Shown here piece after piece: positions 17,029 to 26,265 of a stretch of 64,000 nucleotides of DNA. The position numbers and the translations under genes were made by a program. A model generated the notes under the pieces. It did not search any database. It was not told the origin of the DNA and was given only the letters and a program-made list of their open reading frames with translations. How positions within the stretch are numbered: the stretch's first letter is position 1; every line of letters starts with the position of its first letter. The stretch lies in assembly GCF_904848585.1 (NCBI RefSeq), contig NZ_CAJHCR010000011.1, positions 124,001 through 188,000 on the forward strand. The letters run 5' to 3'. This DNA comes from Paraburkholderia kirstenboschensis (GTDB taxonomy: Bacteria; Pseudomonadota; Gammaproteobacteria; Burkholderiales; Burkholderiaceae).

Positions 17029-18723
17029 TCACGCTTCGCGCGCTTCCTTGCTCTCCTTTCTCTCCTTGCCGTCGCGCAGATGCAGATGCTGGGCCGCGCG
17101 TTGCGAAGCGACGATGATGAGCTTCATCGTTGCCCGAGTGGCGCCGACGAACAGCTTGCGTGCGATACGTTCGTCGAATGCATCGAAGTCGACTTCAGTG
17201 AGAATGACGCAGGGCGCCGCCTGACCCTTGAAACGGTAGATCGATTCGAACAGAACGTCGCCGTCGCGATATTCTGGATTGCCAAATAGATCGTATTTTC
17301 CGGTGAAGCTGCGCAGCCGATGCGGGCCGAGATGATCTTGCGCGGTCATCGCGGAGCCTTCGCGTCCGCGAAACGACAGCACCGCAATGTCCTGCTTGCG
17401 AAAGCCGAGCGACAGAGCCTGCGTGATGGCGCGCTTGGTCGCTTCGATACTGCCCTCGGCGGCGTTCGCTTCGTCGTAGACGGACAGCGAAATGTCGGAG
17501 CCGTCGAACGGACTACCCGACGCCAGCGCCGACGCGACCGGCACCGCTGCGCCGACCACGTCGCGCACGTAATCGAGAATGTCGCGTGGGCTGCGATAGT
17601 TGGTGGTTTCTTTCAGCGTGGTCCAGCCGGGAAGCGCCACCGGTTCGCGCATGTACAGATTCTGCAGCGGATCTTCGAGCCACCACCACGCGCCGCCCGG
17701 GCGCAGCAGGCGTTCGAGTGCGGCGACCCACGGCTCCTGGAAATCCTGGCCTTCGTCGACGATCAGCACATCGAATTGCCAGCGCGCGTCGATCGGCGTT
17801 TCCGCAAACATCGCTTCGAGTTGATCGAACACCTGGCCTGACTCGAAATCGGGCTCGCGGCCCGCATCGCGCGCGATCCAGTCGCACAGTTGATGATAGT
17901 TGGCGACCTTCGCCTCGGGCGGCGCCACGCGCGCGATATGGTCGGCCAACGGCCGGTTGAAGCATACATATAACGGACGCTGGCCGCGCGCGACGGCGTC
18001 TTTCATTACCTGCACCGCCAGTTGCGTCTTGCCGGAGCCGGCCGTGCCGATCACGCGCAGGCGAAACGGCGAGAATTCGAGCCGCCGCGCCCATGTTGCA
18101 AGGCCGCCCGCGAGCCGCGTGACAAGCGTGCCCGCCTGGCCGACGAGAGCACTTGCGTCGGGGGTGAGTGCGAGTTCATCGGCGAGAAAGTGGTGGATTT
18201 TCGACGCGCACGGCAGGCGCGGTTCGTCGGCCGGCAACGCTTCGCGAATTACCGCGGAGAGCCGGTCGCGGCGCGTCGCGTCGACGATCCGGGCGGGATT
18301 CACGCCGGCAATCGCGGCGTCCTTCACGATATGGTCGGGGCAATACAGCAGTTCTTCGACGAAATAGGTGCCCGCGCCGAACGCGGCGGTAAAGCGCCGG
18401 TGCAACCCTTCGATGGTATGCGCGAGCGCGATTGCCACATTGCGCTCGGTCTGCAGATAAACCTTGACGAGCCCCTTCGGCGTTTCCCGCAGAAAGCCCG
18501 TCTTCTGTTCGACGATCATTACGCGCCCGGCCGGACTGACGATCACGAAATCGGCCTCTCCGAATACAGAAAAGTTCTGATTGAGCCGCGTCCAGTGCAC
18601 GCCGTGATAGACCGTGTAATCGTCGGGGAGCGCCTGTTCCAGCAATGCGAGCGTTTCCCGCTCGCGCGACGCCGCGCCGGTGGCGGCGAGGCTCTTCCAG
18701 TCGTCGGGGACAATGCGGGCCAT
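17029..18723 (-). CDS. NERD-domain UvrD/Rep-type superfamily 1 helicase
   Basis: 564 residues. The N-terminal ~110 residues are a NERD-type nuclease-related domain (FGEADFVIVSPAGRVMIVEQ followed by KTG). The helicase core has Walker A VIGTAGSGKTQLAVQ, Walker B VLIVDEGQDFQEPW and ETTNYRSPRDIL. The late motifs are SIYRFKGQAAPCVILTEVDF and KLFVGATRATMKLIIV. The C-terminus is a charged tail. This architecture belongs to DNA-processing helicases of uncertain role (repair or defence). It converges on the PRTase-HAD gene and shows no defence-island neighbours. Confidence 0.85.
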   Translation of the reverse strand: MARIVPDDWKSLAATGAASRERETLALLEQALPDDYTVYHGVHWTRLNQNFSVFGEADFVIVSPAGRVMIVEQKTGFLRETPKGLVKVYLQTERNVAIALAHTIEGLHRRFTAAFGAGTYFVEELLYCPDHIVKDAAIAGVNPARIVDATRRDRLSAVIREALPADEPRLPCASKIHHFLADELALTPDASALVGQAGTLVTRLAGGLATWARRLEFSPFRLRVIGTAGSGKTQLAVQVMKDAVARGQRPLYVCFNRPLADHIARVAPPEAKVANYHQLCDWIARDAGREPDFESGQVFDQLEAMFAETPIDARWQFDVLIVDEGQDFQEPWVAALERLLRPGGAWWWLEDPLQNLYMREPVALPGWTTLKETTNYRSPRDILDYVRDVVGAAVPVASALASGSPFDGSDISLSVYDEANAAEGSIEATKRAITQALSLGFRKQDIAVLSFRGREGSAMTAQDHLGPHRLRSFTGKYDLFGNPEYRDGDVLFESIYRFKGQAAPCVILTEVDFDAFDERIARKLFVGATRATMKLIIVASQRAAQHLHLRDGKERKESKEAREA

Positions 18724-18915
18724 GCGGTGCCTCGTCGTATTTCGGTGCGCTCATTGTACGCAACGCATTGAGCGGCCGGCGCTGCGGTGTTTCGTTGCGA
18801 GGTGGCCGCATTCGCTGCGCGCGCATCCAAACGCATGCGCATCGTGTATCGTTACTGGTTGAACGCCGCGCGCGATGCACGGCTTGCCAACTGTCGACAA
18901 AAAAGGATTAACCGG

Positions 18916-19542
18916 ATGATTACGATCTGGGGACGCACGAATTCAGTCAACGTGCAAAAAGTCTTGTGGTGCTGCGATGAACTGGTGCTGCCGTACGAGC
19001 GCATCGACGCGGGCATGCAATTCGGCCGCAATAACGAACCCGCGTACCTTTCAATGAACCCGACCGGCAAGATTCCTACGCTGGTCGACGACGACTTCGA
19101 ACTGTGGGAATCGAACTCGATCCTGCGCTATCTGGCGCTGCAGTACGGCGCGGGCAGTCCGCTGTATCCCGCCGAACCGCGACTACGCGCGAGCATCGAC
19201 CGCTGGCTGGACTGGTCGCTGTCCACGCTGCAACCGGCGGAGCGGCCGGTGTTCTGGACGCTCGTGCGCACGCCGCCCGAACAGCGCGACGCGGCCAGAC
19301 TCGCCGACGACATCCGCAACGTCACCGCGCTGTGGCAGCTTCTCGACACGCATCTGCAAGGGCGCTTTTTCCTTGAAAGCGACAAGTTCACGCTGGCCGA
19401 TATCGTGATCGGCGCGTATGCGAAACGCTGGTTCGGCCTGGACGGCGTGGAGCGTCCGCCGTTACCCAATCTGGAGCGCTGGTATTCGCGCATTGCGACG
19501 CGCCCGGGCTTCAAGAAATACGTCGACTTTCCGCTCACGTGA
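18916..19542 (+). CDS. Glutathione S-transferase family protein
   Basis: 208 residues from ATG 18916 (MITIWGRTNSVNVQKVLWCC), with GGATTAACCGG just ahead. The N-terminal thioredoxin fold carries the cis-Pro motif NPTGKIPTLVDD and the gamma-glutamyl-binding WESNSILRYLA. The C-terminal helical domain has KFTLADIVIGAYAKRW. It conjugates glutathione to electrophiles or acts as a related reductase. It is a soluble monocistronic gene divergent from the NERD helicase. The class and substrate are not readable. Confidence 0.92.
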   Translation: MITIWGRTNSVNVQKVLWCCDELVLPYERIDAGMQFGRNNEPAYLSMNPTGKIPTLVDDDFELWESNSILRYLALQYGAGSPLYPAEPRLRASIDRWLDWSLSTLQPAERPVFWTLVRTPPEQRDAARLADDIRNVTALWQLLDTHLQGRFFLESDKFTLADIVIGAYAKRWFGLDGVERPPLPNLERWYSRIATRPGFKKYVDFPLT

Positions 19543-19622
19543 ACTAGCGCGGCCAGGCGGTGCGCGATCCGCAGCACCGCGGAGCCGGCCGGTCGCCGTC
19601 GCCCGGCATAACCGCGCCCGTC

Positions 19623-19668
19623 GCGGCAACGCAAGCCGCCGCGGCGACGCAAGCCGCCGCGGCAACAC
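19623..19668. repeat. 18-bp tandem repeat upstream of zur
   Basis: Two and a half copies of GCGGCAACGCAAGCCGCC (second copy with one substitution) end 34 bp before the zur start codon. They could affect spacing in the zur promoter. No AT-rich Zur-box palindrome was recognised here. Confidence 0.7.
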
Positions 19669-19701
19669 GCGTTGGACCTGGTTGGCCTTTATAATCGACG
19701 C

Positions 19702-20322
19702 ATGAAGAACGCCAAGCCCGCCGCCGCTAACGCCGCAAACTCAGCCAGTCCCGCGCACACGGAGAAACCCGCTGCTTCCGCGGACGCCCTTGCTCAGTCG
19801 CCGGGGCATATGCACGGCGACTCGCCGGAGGCCGCGCTGGCTCTTGCGGAAGAGTATTGCCGCGAACGCGGCGAGAAGCTCACGCCGATCCGCCGCAAAG
19901 TGCTCGAATTGCTGCTGAATTCGGGACGCGCCACCAAGGCGTATTCGCTGCTCGACGACATGCGCCAGATTCATCCCGGCTCTGCGCCGCCCACGGTTTA
20001 TCGTGCGCTCGACTTTCTGCTGTCAGCAGGTCTTGTGCATCGGATCGAATCAATCAATGCATTCACGGTGTGCCACGATCTGACGCAATGCCAGCACGGC
20101 ATTCTGGTGGTTTGCCAGCAGTGCGGCAACGTCACCGAACTGCATCAGCCGAAGCTGCGCCAGGCGCTCGTCGCGCAAATCGAAGACGCGGGTTACCGGA
20201 TCGCAAGCGACGAAATCGAACTGAAGGGATTGTGTTCCGCCTGTCAGGCGGCTGAAGCGGCAGAGGCGGCCGCAGCGGCTGCGTCGAAGACGGGATCGAC
20301 GGCGCCCGTCGCCGCTAAATAG
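19702..20322 (+). CDS. zur: Zur-type Fur-family zinc uptake regulator
   Basis: 206 residues from ATG 19702. The core closely follows Zur: LTPIRRKVLELLLNSGR, the recognition region PPTVYRALDFLLSAGLVHRI and ESINAFTVCHD. Structural zinc ligands are CQQC and CSAC. It differs from typical Zur by a ~45-residue Ala/Pro/Ser-rich N-terminal extension and an Ala-rich C-terminal tail. With zinc bound it represses zinc uptake genes; no znuABC is in the window. Confidence 0.88.
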   Translation: MKNAKPAAANAANSASPAHTEKPAASADALAQSPGHMHGDSPEAALALAEEYCRERGEKLTPIRRKVLELLLNSGRATKAYSLLDDMRQIHPGSAPPTVYRALDFLLSAGLVHRIESINAFTVCHDLTQCQHGILVVCQQCGNVTELHQPKLRQALVAQIEDAGYRIASDEIELKGLCSACQAAEAAEAAAAAASKTGSTAPVAAK

Positions 20323-20383
20323 CGGCAATGTGTTGTGGCTGCGGCGCAAAGCTTTTCACGCTTCGCGCCGCGCTGTGACCCGC

Positions 20384-20905
20384 TCAGCGAGCCCCGCGTG
20401 CACCTATGGCGTCGTGCAGCAGAGTCACGAGAGCTTCCGGTAACGCCGGTTTCGTCATGAAATGCTGGAAGCCTTCGCCGATACTTCGCAGACGATAGGC
20501 GTCGTCTGTATGCCCCGTGAGCGCCACCGCTACCGAAGGCGCGTGATCGCCGCGAATCTCGTGATCACGCAGCCGCTGGATCAGATAGAAGCCGTCCATG
20601 GCGGGCAGTTCGAGGTCGCAGACCACCGCATCCGGCAGCAGCCGGACGGCCGCTTCGACACCCTCTTCCGCATCCGCCACGGCAACGACGTTTGCCCCTT
20701 CCGCTTCCAGCAACAAGGTCAGCGATTCCCGGCTGTCCGGGTCGTCTTCTACGAGCACGATCGTGGCCTGATCGAGTCTCAATGCTCCGTTCATTTTCTG
20801 TTGTTGCTCTAAAAATCCGGTTAGGCCGTCAGGCTTGGCCAAGGTGTCGCCCTGCTGGCAGGGTTGCTTGCCGCCGATTTGCGCGGCCGCGATAGTGCTG
20901 TTCAT
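20384..20905 (-). CDS. Stand-alone receiver-domain response regulator
   Basis: 173 residues: an unconserved ~45-residue leader and one receiver domain (TIVLVEDDPDSRESLTLLLE, phospho-site Asp in AVVCDLELPAMDGFYLI, Thr in VALTGHTDDA, Lys in FMTKPALPEAL). There is no output domain, so it probably acts by protein contact or as a phosphate relay for a kinase encoded elsewhere. An in-frame ATG at 20794 (MNGALRLDQATIV) would remove the leader. No kinase is adjacent. Confidence 0.85.
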   Translation of the reverse strand: MNSTIAAAQIGGKQPCQQGDTLAKPDGLTGFLEQQQKMNGALRLDQATIVLVEDDPDSRESLTLLLEAEGANVVAVADAEEGVEAAVRLLPDAVVCDLELPAMDGFYLIQRLRDHEIRGDHAPSVAVALTGHTDDAYRLRSIGEGFQHFMTKPALPEALVTLLHDAIGARGAR

Positions 20906-21239
20906 GGTTCCGACTCGAATTCATGTGCCGAGTTGCAAAAAAGGCCCACGATTGTAGACATGGCCTCATGCAACGCGCGCACAGTAACGCGCCAAAATTG
21001 CACGCCAATGAAAAAACGGCTCCCGGCGTCCATCTCCACGGCGACCGGTGCCGACACCCGATTCGCCGCGGCGGCATGTGCATTGATTGCTGTGACTTGC
21101 CGCCGTGGCGTCTTTTCTTCATTCCTGCCGATTTCTTCTGCGACGCCGGCAGCCCCGTTGCGCGGCGATCGCATTTACCCCATGAGTAGCACGTTATGTG
21201 CCGCGCATCGCATGCCGTACAGGAGATGGTCCGCACCGG
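20906..21239. other. Intergenic region, no supported gene
   Basis: About 330 bp between the receiver gene and the tetR stop. A 90-codon leftward frame (20902-21174) exists, but it has no recognisable motif or Shine-Dalgarno and overlaps the receiver start, so I do not call it. Confidence 0.4.
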
Positions 21240-22058
21240 TTAGCCGGGTTTCTTCGGATTAATGCCCTGAACGAGAAGCGCCACCGCGTGGCGGGCGATC
21301 TCGTCGCCGCCAATCAGGCGACGTTTGGGATCGCGGCGCCATAGCTTCGACGTGGCGAGAGGCAGTAGCGTCAGCCCGAGCAGCGTGACGAACATCAGCG
21401 ACGGCTCGAGCGCCGGGTTCAAACGCCCTTCCTTCTGCCATCGCTCGATGGTGGCAAGCGACGTCTTCTGATTTGCGTCCCCGGAACGCTCCTGCATGCG
21501 CTGACGCAGCAGGCCGCTATCGCTGATTACTTCGCGCACCCATAACGAGGGAAACCACGGCCGTTCGACCGCCGCCTGCACCATGCGCTCCGCGAGCTGC
21601 GTGATCGCCGCGACGGGATCGTCGGCATGCTCTTGGAACGGCACGCCGAGACTCGCGCGCAACGGGCCGAAGCGCTCGTCGATCAGCACGTCGAGCAGTT
21701 GGTCCCGCGTCTTGAAGTAGTAATGCATCATGGCCGGGGTGAAGCCCGCTTCGCGGGCAATCTCGCCGAGCGTCGTATCGACGATGCCTTGCCGCGCGAA
21801 CAACACAAGCGCCGCGTCGAGCAGACGGTTGCGCTGCTCCGCTCCGCGCGCGGCGCCCGGCGGTCTGCCCGGCCGTCTTGAAGATGCGCCTTCTGACGCC
21901 GCTTTAACCGCAGCGGTTTTCGGCGAAGCGCCTTTTGCGGGGCCCGCGGCAACGGTCGCCGTCTGCCCCGCACTCTTGCGCGGCTTCGCCGCAGAAGTGC
22001 TGCCGGCGGAAGCCTTCGCGCCGCTCACCTTTTTATCAACTGACGGAATCCTTGCCAT
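21240..22058 (-). CDS. TetR-family repressor of the adjacent efflux gene
   Basis: 272 residues from ATG 22058 (MARIPSVDKKVSG). An unusual ~65-residue Ala/Lys/Ser-rich basic extension precedes the TetR helix-turn-helix (NRLLDAALVLFARQG, TTLGEIAREAGFTPAMMHYY). The ligand domain contains ERMVQAAVERPWFPSLWVRE. It is divergent from a DHA2 drug exporter with 74 bp between start codons, the classic arrangement for local repression; the inverted ATTAA/TTAAT between them is the likely operator. The inducer is unknown. Confidence 0.9.
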   Translation of the reverse strand: MARIPSVDKKVSGAKASAGSTSAAKPRKSAGQTATVAAGPAKGASPKTAAVKAASEGASSRRPGRPPGAARGAEQRNRLLDAALVLFARQGIVDTTLGEIAREAGFTPAMMHYYFKTRDQLLDVLIDERFGPLRASLGVPFQEHADDPVAAITQLAERMVQAAVERPWFPSLWVREVISDSGLLRQRMQERSGDANQKTSLATIERWQKEGRLNPALEPSLMFVTLLGLTLLPLATSKLWRRDPKRRLIGGDEIARHAVALLVQGINPKKPG

Positions 22059-22093
22059 TGCACTCGTTTGACGGACGATAGAATGTCGCATAT

Positions 22094-22111
22094 ATTAATC
22101 TTCGAGTTAAT
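22094..22111. promoter_or_regulatory. Candidate TetR operator
   Basis: ATTAA-N8-TTAAT inverted repeat in the 74-bp gap between the divergent tetR and DHA2 transporter genes. AT-rich in a GC-rich background, so it may also overlap a -10 element. Confidence 0.5.
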
Positions 22112-22132
22112 TAATTTCAAGGCGCTAATGCC

Positions 22133-23731
22133 ATGCAACAGCCCACGCAACAAGCCGCTCGACAACCCATGCTCACGCAGCCGCATCGACTGCTGAACGG
22201 CGGTCCGCATGCCGCTGTGTCGCGAGACAAGTCGGCGCCTCAGGAACAGTCGAGCGGACGCGCCGCCGATCACCCGCCGATTCGCCTGCTGTTCCCCGCG
22301 CTGTTGTTGGTAATGCTGCTCGCCGCCCTCGATCAGACGATAGTGTCGACCGCGCTGCCGACAATCGTCGGCGAACTGGGTGGACTCAATAATCTGTCCT
22401 GGGTCGTGACCGCTTACCTGCTCAGCTCGACGATCGTCGTGCCGCTTTACGGCAAATTCGGCGATCTGTTCGGCCGCAAGATCGTGCTGCAAACGGCGAT
22501 CGTGCTCTTTCTCGTCGGCTCCGCGCTGTGCGGCATAGCGCAAGACATGACCCAGTTGATCGTGTTGCGCGCGTTGCAAGGGCTCGGCGGCGGCGGTCTG
22601 CTTGTCGTGACAATGGCCGCAATCGCCGACGTCATTCCGCCCGCGGAGCGCGGCCGCTATCAAGGCGTGTTCGGCGGCGTGTTCGGTCTCGCGACGGTAG
22701 TCGGTCCGCTGCTCGGCGGCTTTCTTGTCGAACACCTTACGTGGCGCTGGATTTTCTATATCAACCTGCCGCTTGGCATCGTCTCGCTCGCGGTGATCGG
22801 CGCGGTCTTCAAGCCGCATCTGCAGCACGTGAAGCACACCATCGACTATATGGGCGCTGCGTTTCTTGCTGGCGCGCTAACCTGCATCATTCTGTTCACG
22901 AGTCAGGGCGGCACGATCTTGCCGTGGTCGTCGCCGCAATTGTGGATCACGCTTGGCATGGGGCTCGTCGCGATCTGGGGTTTCATCCACGAAGAACGCA
23001 GCGCGGCTGAACCCATCATGCCGCTCGAACTTTTCAGGCAGCGCACGTTTTTGCTGAGTAGTCTGATCGGCTTCATCGTGGGCGTGTCGATGTTCGGCTC
23101 CGTCACGTTTTTGCCTCTCTATCTGCAGGTGGTCAAGGGCTCCACGCCGACACAAGCCGGCATGCAGATGCTGCCGATGATGGGCGGCCTCTTCATCATG
23201 TCGATGGTGACAGGTCGCCTGATCAGCAAAATTGGCCGTTATCGCATGTTCCCTATTGCGGGCACCTTGCTCGTGGCGATCGCCATGTTGCTGCTCGCAC
23301 GCCTGCAGATCGACACACCGATTCATGTGATGTATCTCGACATGGGCGTGCTCGGTTGCGGTCTCGGCATGGTGATGCAGGTGCTCATTCTCGCCGTGCA
23401 GAACACCGTCGAGTTCAAGCATATGGGTGTGGCCACATCGGGCGCCACACTGTTTCGTTCGATCGGCGGGTCGATCGGTGTGGCCGCGTTCGGCGCCGTG
23501 TTCTCCAACGGCCTTGCCGCGCGGCTCGAAAAGCTGATCCCACCGGACACGGAATTGCCGCACGCACTCGGGCCCGCCGCGATCCGCCATTTGCCTGACG
23601 CATTGCGCGCCGACTATCTGCAAGCATTCGCCGGTGCGTTGCATACGGTGTATCTGTCCGCGGCGTGTGTCGTGCTCGTCGCATTCGTCCTCGCATGGCT
23701 GCTCAAGGACCATCCGTTGCGTCAGCATTGA
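22133..23731 (+). CDS. DHA2-family (EmrB/QacA type) multidrug exporter
   Basis: 532 residues with about 14 membrane helices. Signature motifs are ALDQTIVSTALPTIVGELGG, the loop 2-3 motif GKFGDLFGRKIVL and ALQGLGGGGLLVVTMAAIAD. It exports drugs or toxic compounds using proton motive force across the inner membrane. It has no EmrA-type adaptor or outer-membrane partner beside it. It is divergent from a TetR regulator, which probably controls it. The start at 22133 fits the promoter spacing; the first ~45 residues are a polar, unconserved leader. Confidence 0.92.
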   Translation: MQQPTQQAARQPMLTQPHRLLNGGPHAAVSRDKSAPQEQSSGRAADHPPIRLLFPALLLVMLLAALDQTIVSTALPTIVGELGGLNNLSWVVTAYLLSSTIVVPLYGKFGDLFGRKIVLQTAIVLFLVGSALCGIAQDMTQLIVLRALQGLGGGGLLVVTMAAIADVIPPAERGRYQGVFGGVFGLATVVGPLLGGFLVEHLTWRWIFYINLPLGIVSLAVIGAVFKPHLQHVKHTIDYMGAAFLAGALTCIILFTSQGGTILPWSSPQLWITLGMGLVAIWGFIHEERSAAEPIMPLELFRQRTFLLSSLIGFIVGVSMFGSVTFLPLYLQVVKGSTPTQAGMQMLPMMGGLFIMSMVTGRLISKIGRYRMFPIAGTLLVAIAMLLLARLQIDTPIHVMYLDMGVLGCGLGMVMQVLILAVQNTVEFKHMGVATSGATLFRSIGGSIGVAAFGAVFSNGLAARLEKLIPPDTELPHALGPAAIRHLPDALRADYLQAFAGALHTVYLSAACVVLVAFVLAWLLKDHPLRQH

Positions 23732-24083
23732 AGCGTCGCACTTCGTCGGCGCCTCATGAAAATAGTGATTGCATACGCCCGAAATTCGTCTGCGAAATGC
23801 GCGCCCTACCACAAAAAGAATCGCGCGCGTTCGTCCTCACGGTGTGCACGATCATTCGTCCTACCTGGTAATGTGCGCTAGCGCACACAACATAGGGTCG
23901 ATCGTCCATTGACGTCCGTCTCGAAACGCCACATATTGAAACGGACGGCACGCAAGCATCGCTCGCTTGCCTGCCCGGACTCTCTGGCGCATGTAGATCG
24001 TGATTTCCGCGGATACCCATACCGCTTCAACGCGATCGGGAGCATGCCGTAACGGCATTGTTTTCCTCAGTTGGAGCCATAGC
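23732..24083. other. Intergenic region, no gene seen
   Basis: About 350 bp after the DHA2 gene. Only short unconserved reading frames are present. It must carry the promoter of the zinc-ribbon gene at 24084; I saw no clear terminator or palindrome. Confidence 0.4.
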
Positions 24084-25133
24084 ATGTCCACTCAAACCTT
24101 AGCCGGCGATCGCTTTCCGACGCCCTGCAAACAATGTGGCGGTGCCCTCTACCGGCGAGTGGACCATTGCCCGTATTGCGGCTCGGTTCATCCGCTCGAT
24201 GCCGACGCACGCGCACCTGCACGCAGCGCACTGCACGAGAGTCGAGCCAGCACGATGAGCATGTCGACGTTGCACGACGGCTTCGGCGCGCCGGCGCTCA
24301 ACGAGCCCGACTTCCCCGGCGGCGCGCTGCATGCCGGCCTCAATCTCGCTCCGGCAGGCGCGCTTCAGGCGTCGTCTTCGTCGCTACTCTCGCCAGACAC
24401 GCCGCTGCTGCCCGTCGCCGATCCTGCCGAACTCACGCATCACGCGGGTCTGCGCGTGCGCCACGCGCTGCTCGCGAGCGCGACCATTGTCGCCGCGGGC
24501 CTGGCGTATGTCGGCTATGCGCTATTCAACGACAGCCGCGACTTGCATTACAGCAAGGGCGAGCAATCCGCAGAGACCGCTCACGACGCCAGAACGACAA
24601 CGGGTACCATCGCGCGATATTCGCCTGATCAGGCAGCCGACTCGCGCCTCGCGGCAATGCCCGGCAAATCCACCAGCACGGACGGCGTGCGAAACACCGT
24701 ACAGGCAATACCGGCCACTGTACCGATAGCGGTGGTTTCAGCGAAACCGGCCACACCGCAATTCCGCGACGGCGCGCAAGCCGTGCGGGCGGCTCGCGCC
24801 GCGTTGCACGCCAACGATCTGAGCGCGGCGCAAGCGGCGCTCGGCGCAGTGCAATCGCTGCAACCCGATAGCAGCGAAGCGCAAAGTCTCGCCGCCGAAT
24901 TGAAGCCTTTGACCGCGCGCCGCGACGCCGCGTTGCTGGCGGCGCAGATGTGTGCCGATCACCAAACATGGCCGTGTGCACGGGAGCATGCGAATGAGGC
25001 TCTCGCGCTAGACACCGGCAACGACGCGGCAAAGACGATCCTCGAGCGGGTGATTCGGGAAACCGGCTGGGCGCCGCTCAATTCACAGACAACGACCACC
25101 GCGAAGCTGCTGCGGCAGCCCCCCGTCCAATAG
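24084..25133 (+). CDS. Zinc-ribbon single-pass membrane protein, function unknown
   Basis: 349 residues, start chosen at ATG 24084 after TTGGAG. A zinc ribbon sits at the N-terminus (C15, C18, C29, C32: CKQCGGALYRR...CPYCGS). A linker rich in Ala/Leu/Pro leads to one membrane helix at about 128-150 (LLASATIVAAGLAYVGYALF). The C-terminal ~110 residues are helical with TPR-like character (AVRAARAALHANDLSAAQAA, CAREHANEALALDTGND). It is followed by a TAXI binding-protein gene 58 bp downstream, so they may share a transcript. I do not recognise a function. Confidence 0.7.
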   Translation: MSTQTLAGDRFPTPCKQCGGALYRRVDHCPYCGSVHPLDADARAPARSALHESRASTMSMSTLHDGFGAPALNEPDFPGGALHAGLNLAPAGALQASSSSLLSPDTPLLPVADPAELTHHAGLRVRHALLASATIVAAGLAYVGYALFNDSRDLHYSKGEQSAETAHDARTTTGTIARYSPDQAADSRLAAMPGKSTSTDGVRNTVQAIPATVPIAVVSAKPATPQFRDGAQAVRAARAALHANDLSAAQAALGAVQSLQPDSSEAQSLAAELKPLTARRDAALLAAQMCADHQTWPCAREHANEALALDTGNDAAKTILERVIRETGWAPLNSQTTTTAKLLRQPPVQ

Positions 25134-25191
25134 TTCGGATACCGAATCTAACGGCCGAAAACTTGCCAACCTGACCCGATAGGTGCAGACC

Positions 25192-26265
25192 ATGCTAAAG
25201 AGACTCCTGACGGGATGGCTGGGAGCGATGCTGCTGATCACGTCTTCGCTGCTGAGTGCCGAACCCGCGCACTACAAGATCGTCACGGGCCCGGAACGCG
25301 GCACGTACATTCAGATCGGTCAGGACCTGTCGAAATGGGTCGCTCAGCCGGCAGGCATCGATCTCACGGTGGTCGCGTCGAAGGGTTCTGCCGAGAACGT
25401 GCAGCGCATGCGCTTCGAGCCGGGAGTGAAACTCGCGCTGGTGCAGTCCGACGTGTATCAGGCCTACGTCGACATGGCCAACTCGGGCAATCCCGACGCG
25501 GGTACGGCGATCCGCCCTCTGCGGCTCATCATGCCGCTCTACGACGAAGAGATTAACGTCGTGGTGCGCGCGGATTCGCCGCTCAAAAGTTTAGGCGACA
25601 TCAGGGACAAGACCATCAGCGTCGGTCTGCTCGGCAGCGGGACCGCACAATCGGCGACTACCCTGTATCGCCTGATGTTCGGTCAGGCCATTCCCGAACA
25701 GAACATCCAGCACCTGAGCAACGAAGATGCACTTGCCGCATTGATCGTCAAGAAAGTGGACGTCGCGATCATCGTGGTCGGCCAGCCGGCAAAACTGTTC
25801 AACGATATGAACCCGGAACTGCTACAGCAGATCCGTCTGCTGAAAGCGGAGCCCACGGCACCCGAAACCGTTCGCGCGAAGCAGACTTATTTCCCCGCCA
25901 CGATCCGTGCAAGCAGCTATCCAAACTGGCTGAAAGAAGACGTGCCGACGCTGACGGTCAAGGCCTTCCTCGTCACCTATGACTATGGTCTGCGCGACAC
26001 CGTCGGCAACCTGAATCATTTCGCCGACTCGCTATGCGCGAACTTCGACAATCTGCAGGAGCATGGGCATCCCAAATGGAAGCAGGTCAAGCTGGAATTG
26101 CCCAGCCTCGTGCGCGGCTGGAAATATTACCCGCCGGTCGAGAAGCATTTACGCGCGTGTGTTGCGAACCGGAGCGCAGGTATCAACGCGGCCCCGGCTC
26201 AGGTCGCGGAAAAGCCGCGCACCAATTGCACGAATCAGGAGCGCCTGCTTCTGCTGTGCAAGTAA
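25192..26265 (+). CDS. TAXI-family TRAP solute-binding protein without permease
   Basis: 357 residues from ATG 25192 with a signal peptide (LLTGWLGAMLLITSSLLSA). The TAXI fold is recognisable: YKIVTGPERGTYIQIGQDLS, GSAENVQRMRFEPGVKLALVQSDVYQAY, ISVGLLGSGTAQSATTLYRL, VDVAIIVVGQPAKLF. TAXI proteins normally feed a fused 4TM/12TM TRAP permease, but no TRAP permease lies within 13 kb, so this is an orphan. The C-terminus carries an unusual extension with three cysteines (RACVANRS, TNCTNQERLLLLCK). It may be linked to the preceding zinc-ribbon membrane protein. Confidence 0.85.
   Translation: MLKRLLTGWLGAMLLITSSLLSAEPAHYKIVTGPERGTYIQIGQDLSKWVAQPAGIDLTVVASKGSAENVQRMRFEPGVKLALVQSDVYQAYVDMANSGNPDAGTAIRPLRLIMPLYDEEINVVVRADSPLKSLGDIRDKTISVGLLGSGTAQSATTLYRLMFGQAIPEQNIQHLSNEDALAALIVKKVDVAIIVVGQPAKLFNDMNPELLQQIRLLKAEPTAPETVRAKQTYFPATIRASSYPNWLKEDVPTLTVKAFLVTYDYGLRDTVGNLNHFADSLCANFDNLQEHGHPKWKQVKLELPSLVRGWKYYPPVEKHLRACVANRSAGINAAPAQVAEKPRTNCTNQERLLLLCK

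Noticed and set aside
20902..21174. 90-codon leftward frame between the receiver gene and tetR
   Set aside because: No motif, no Shine-Dalgarno, overlaps the receiver start; not enough to call a gene.
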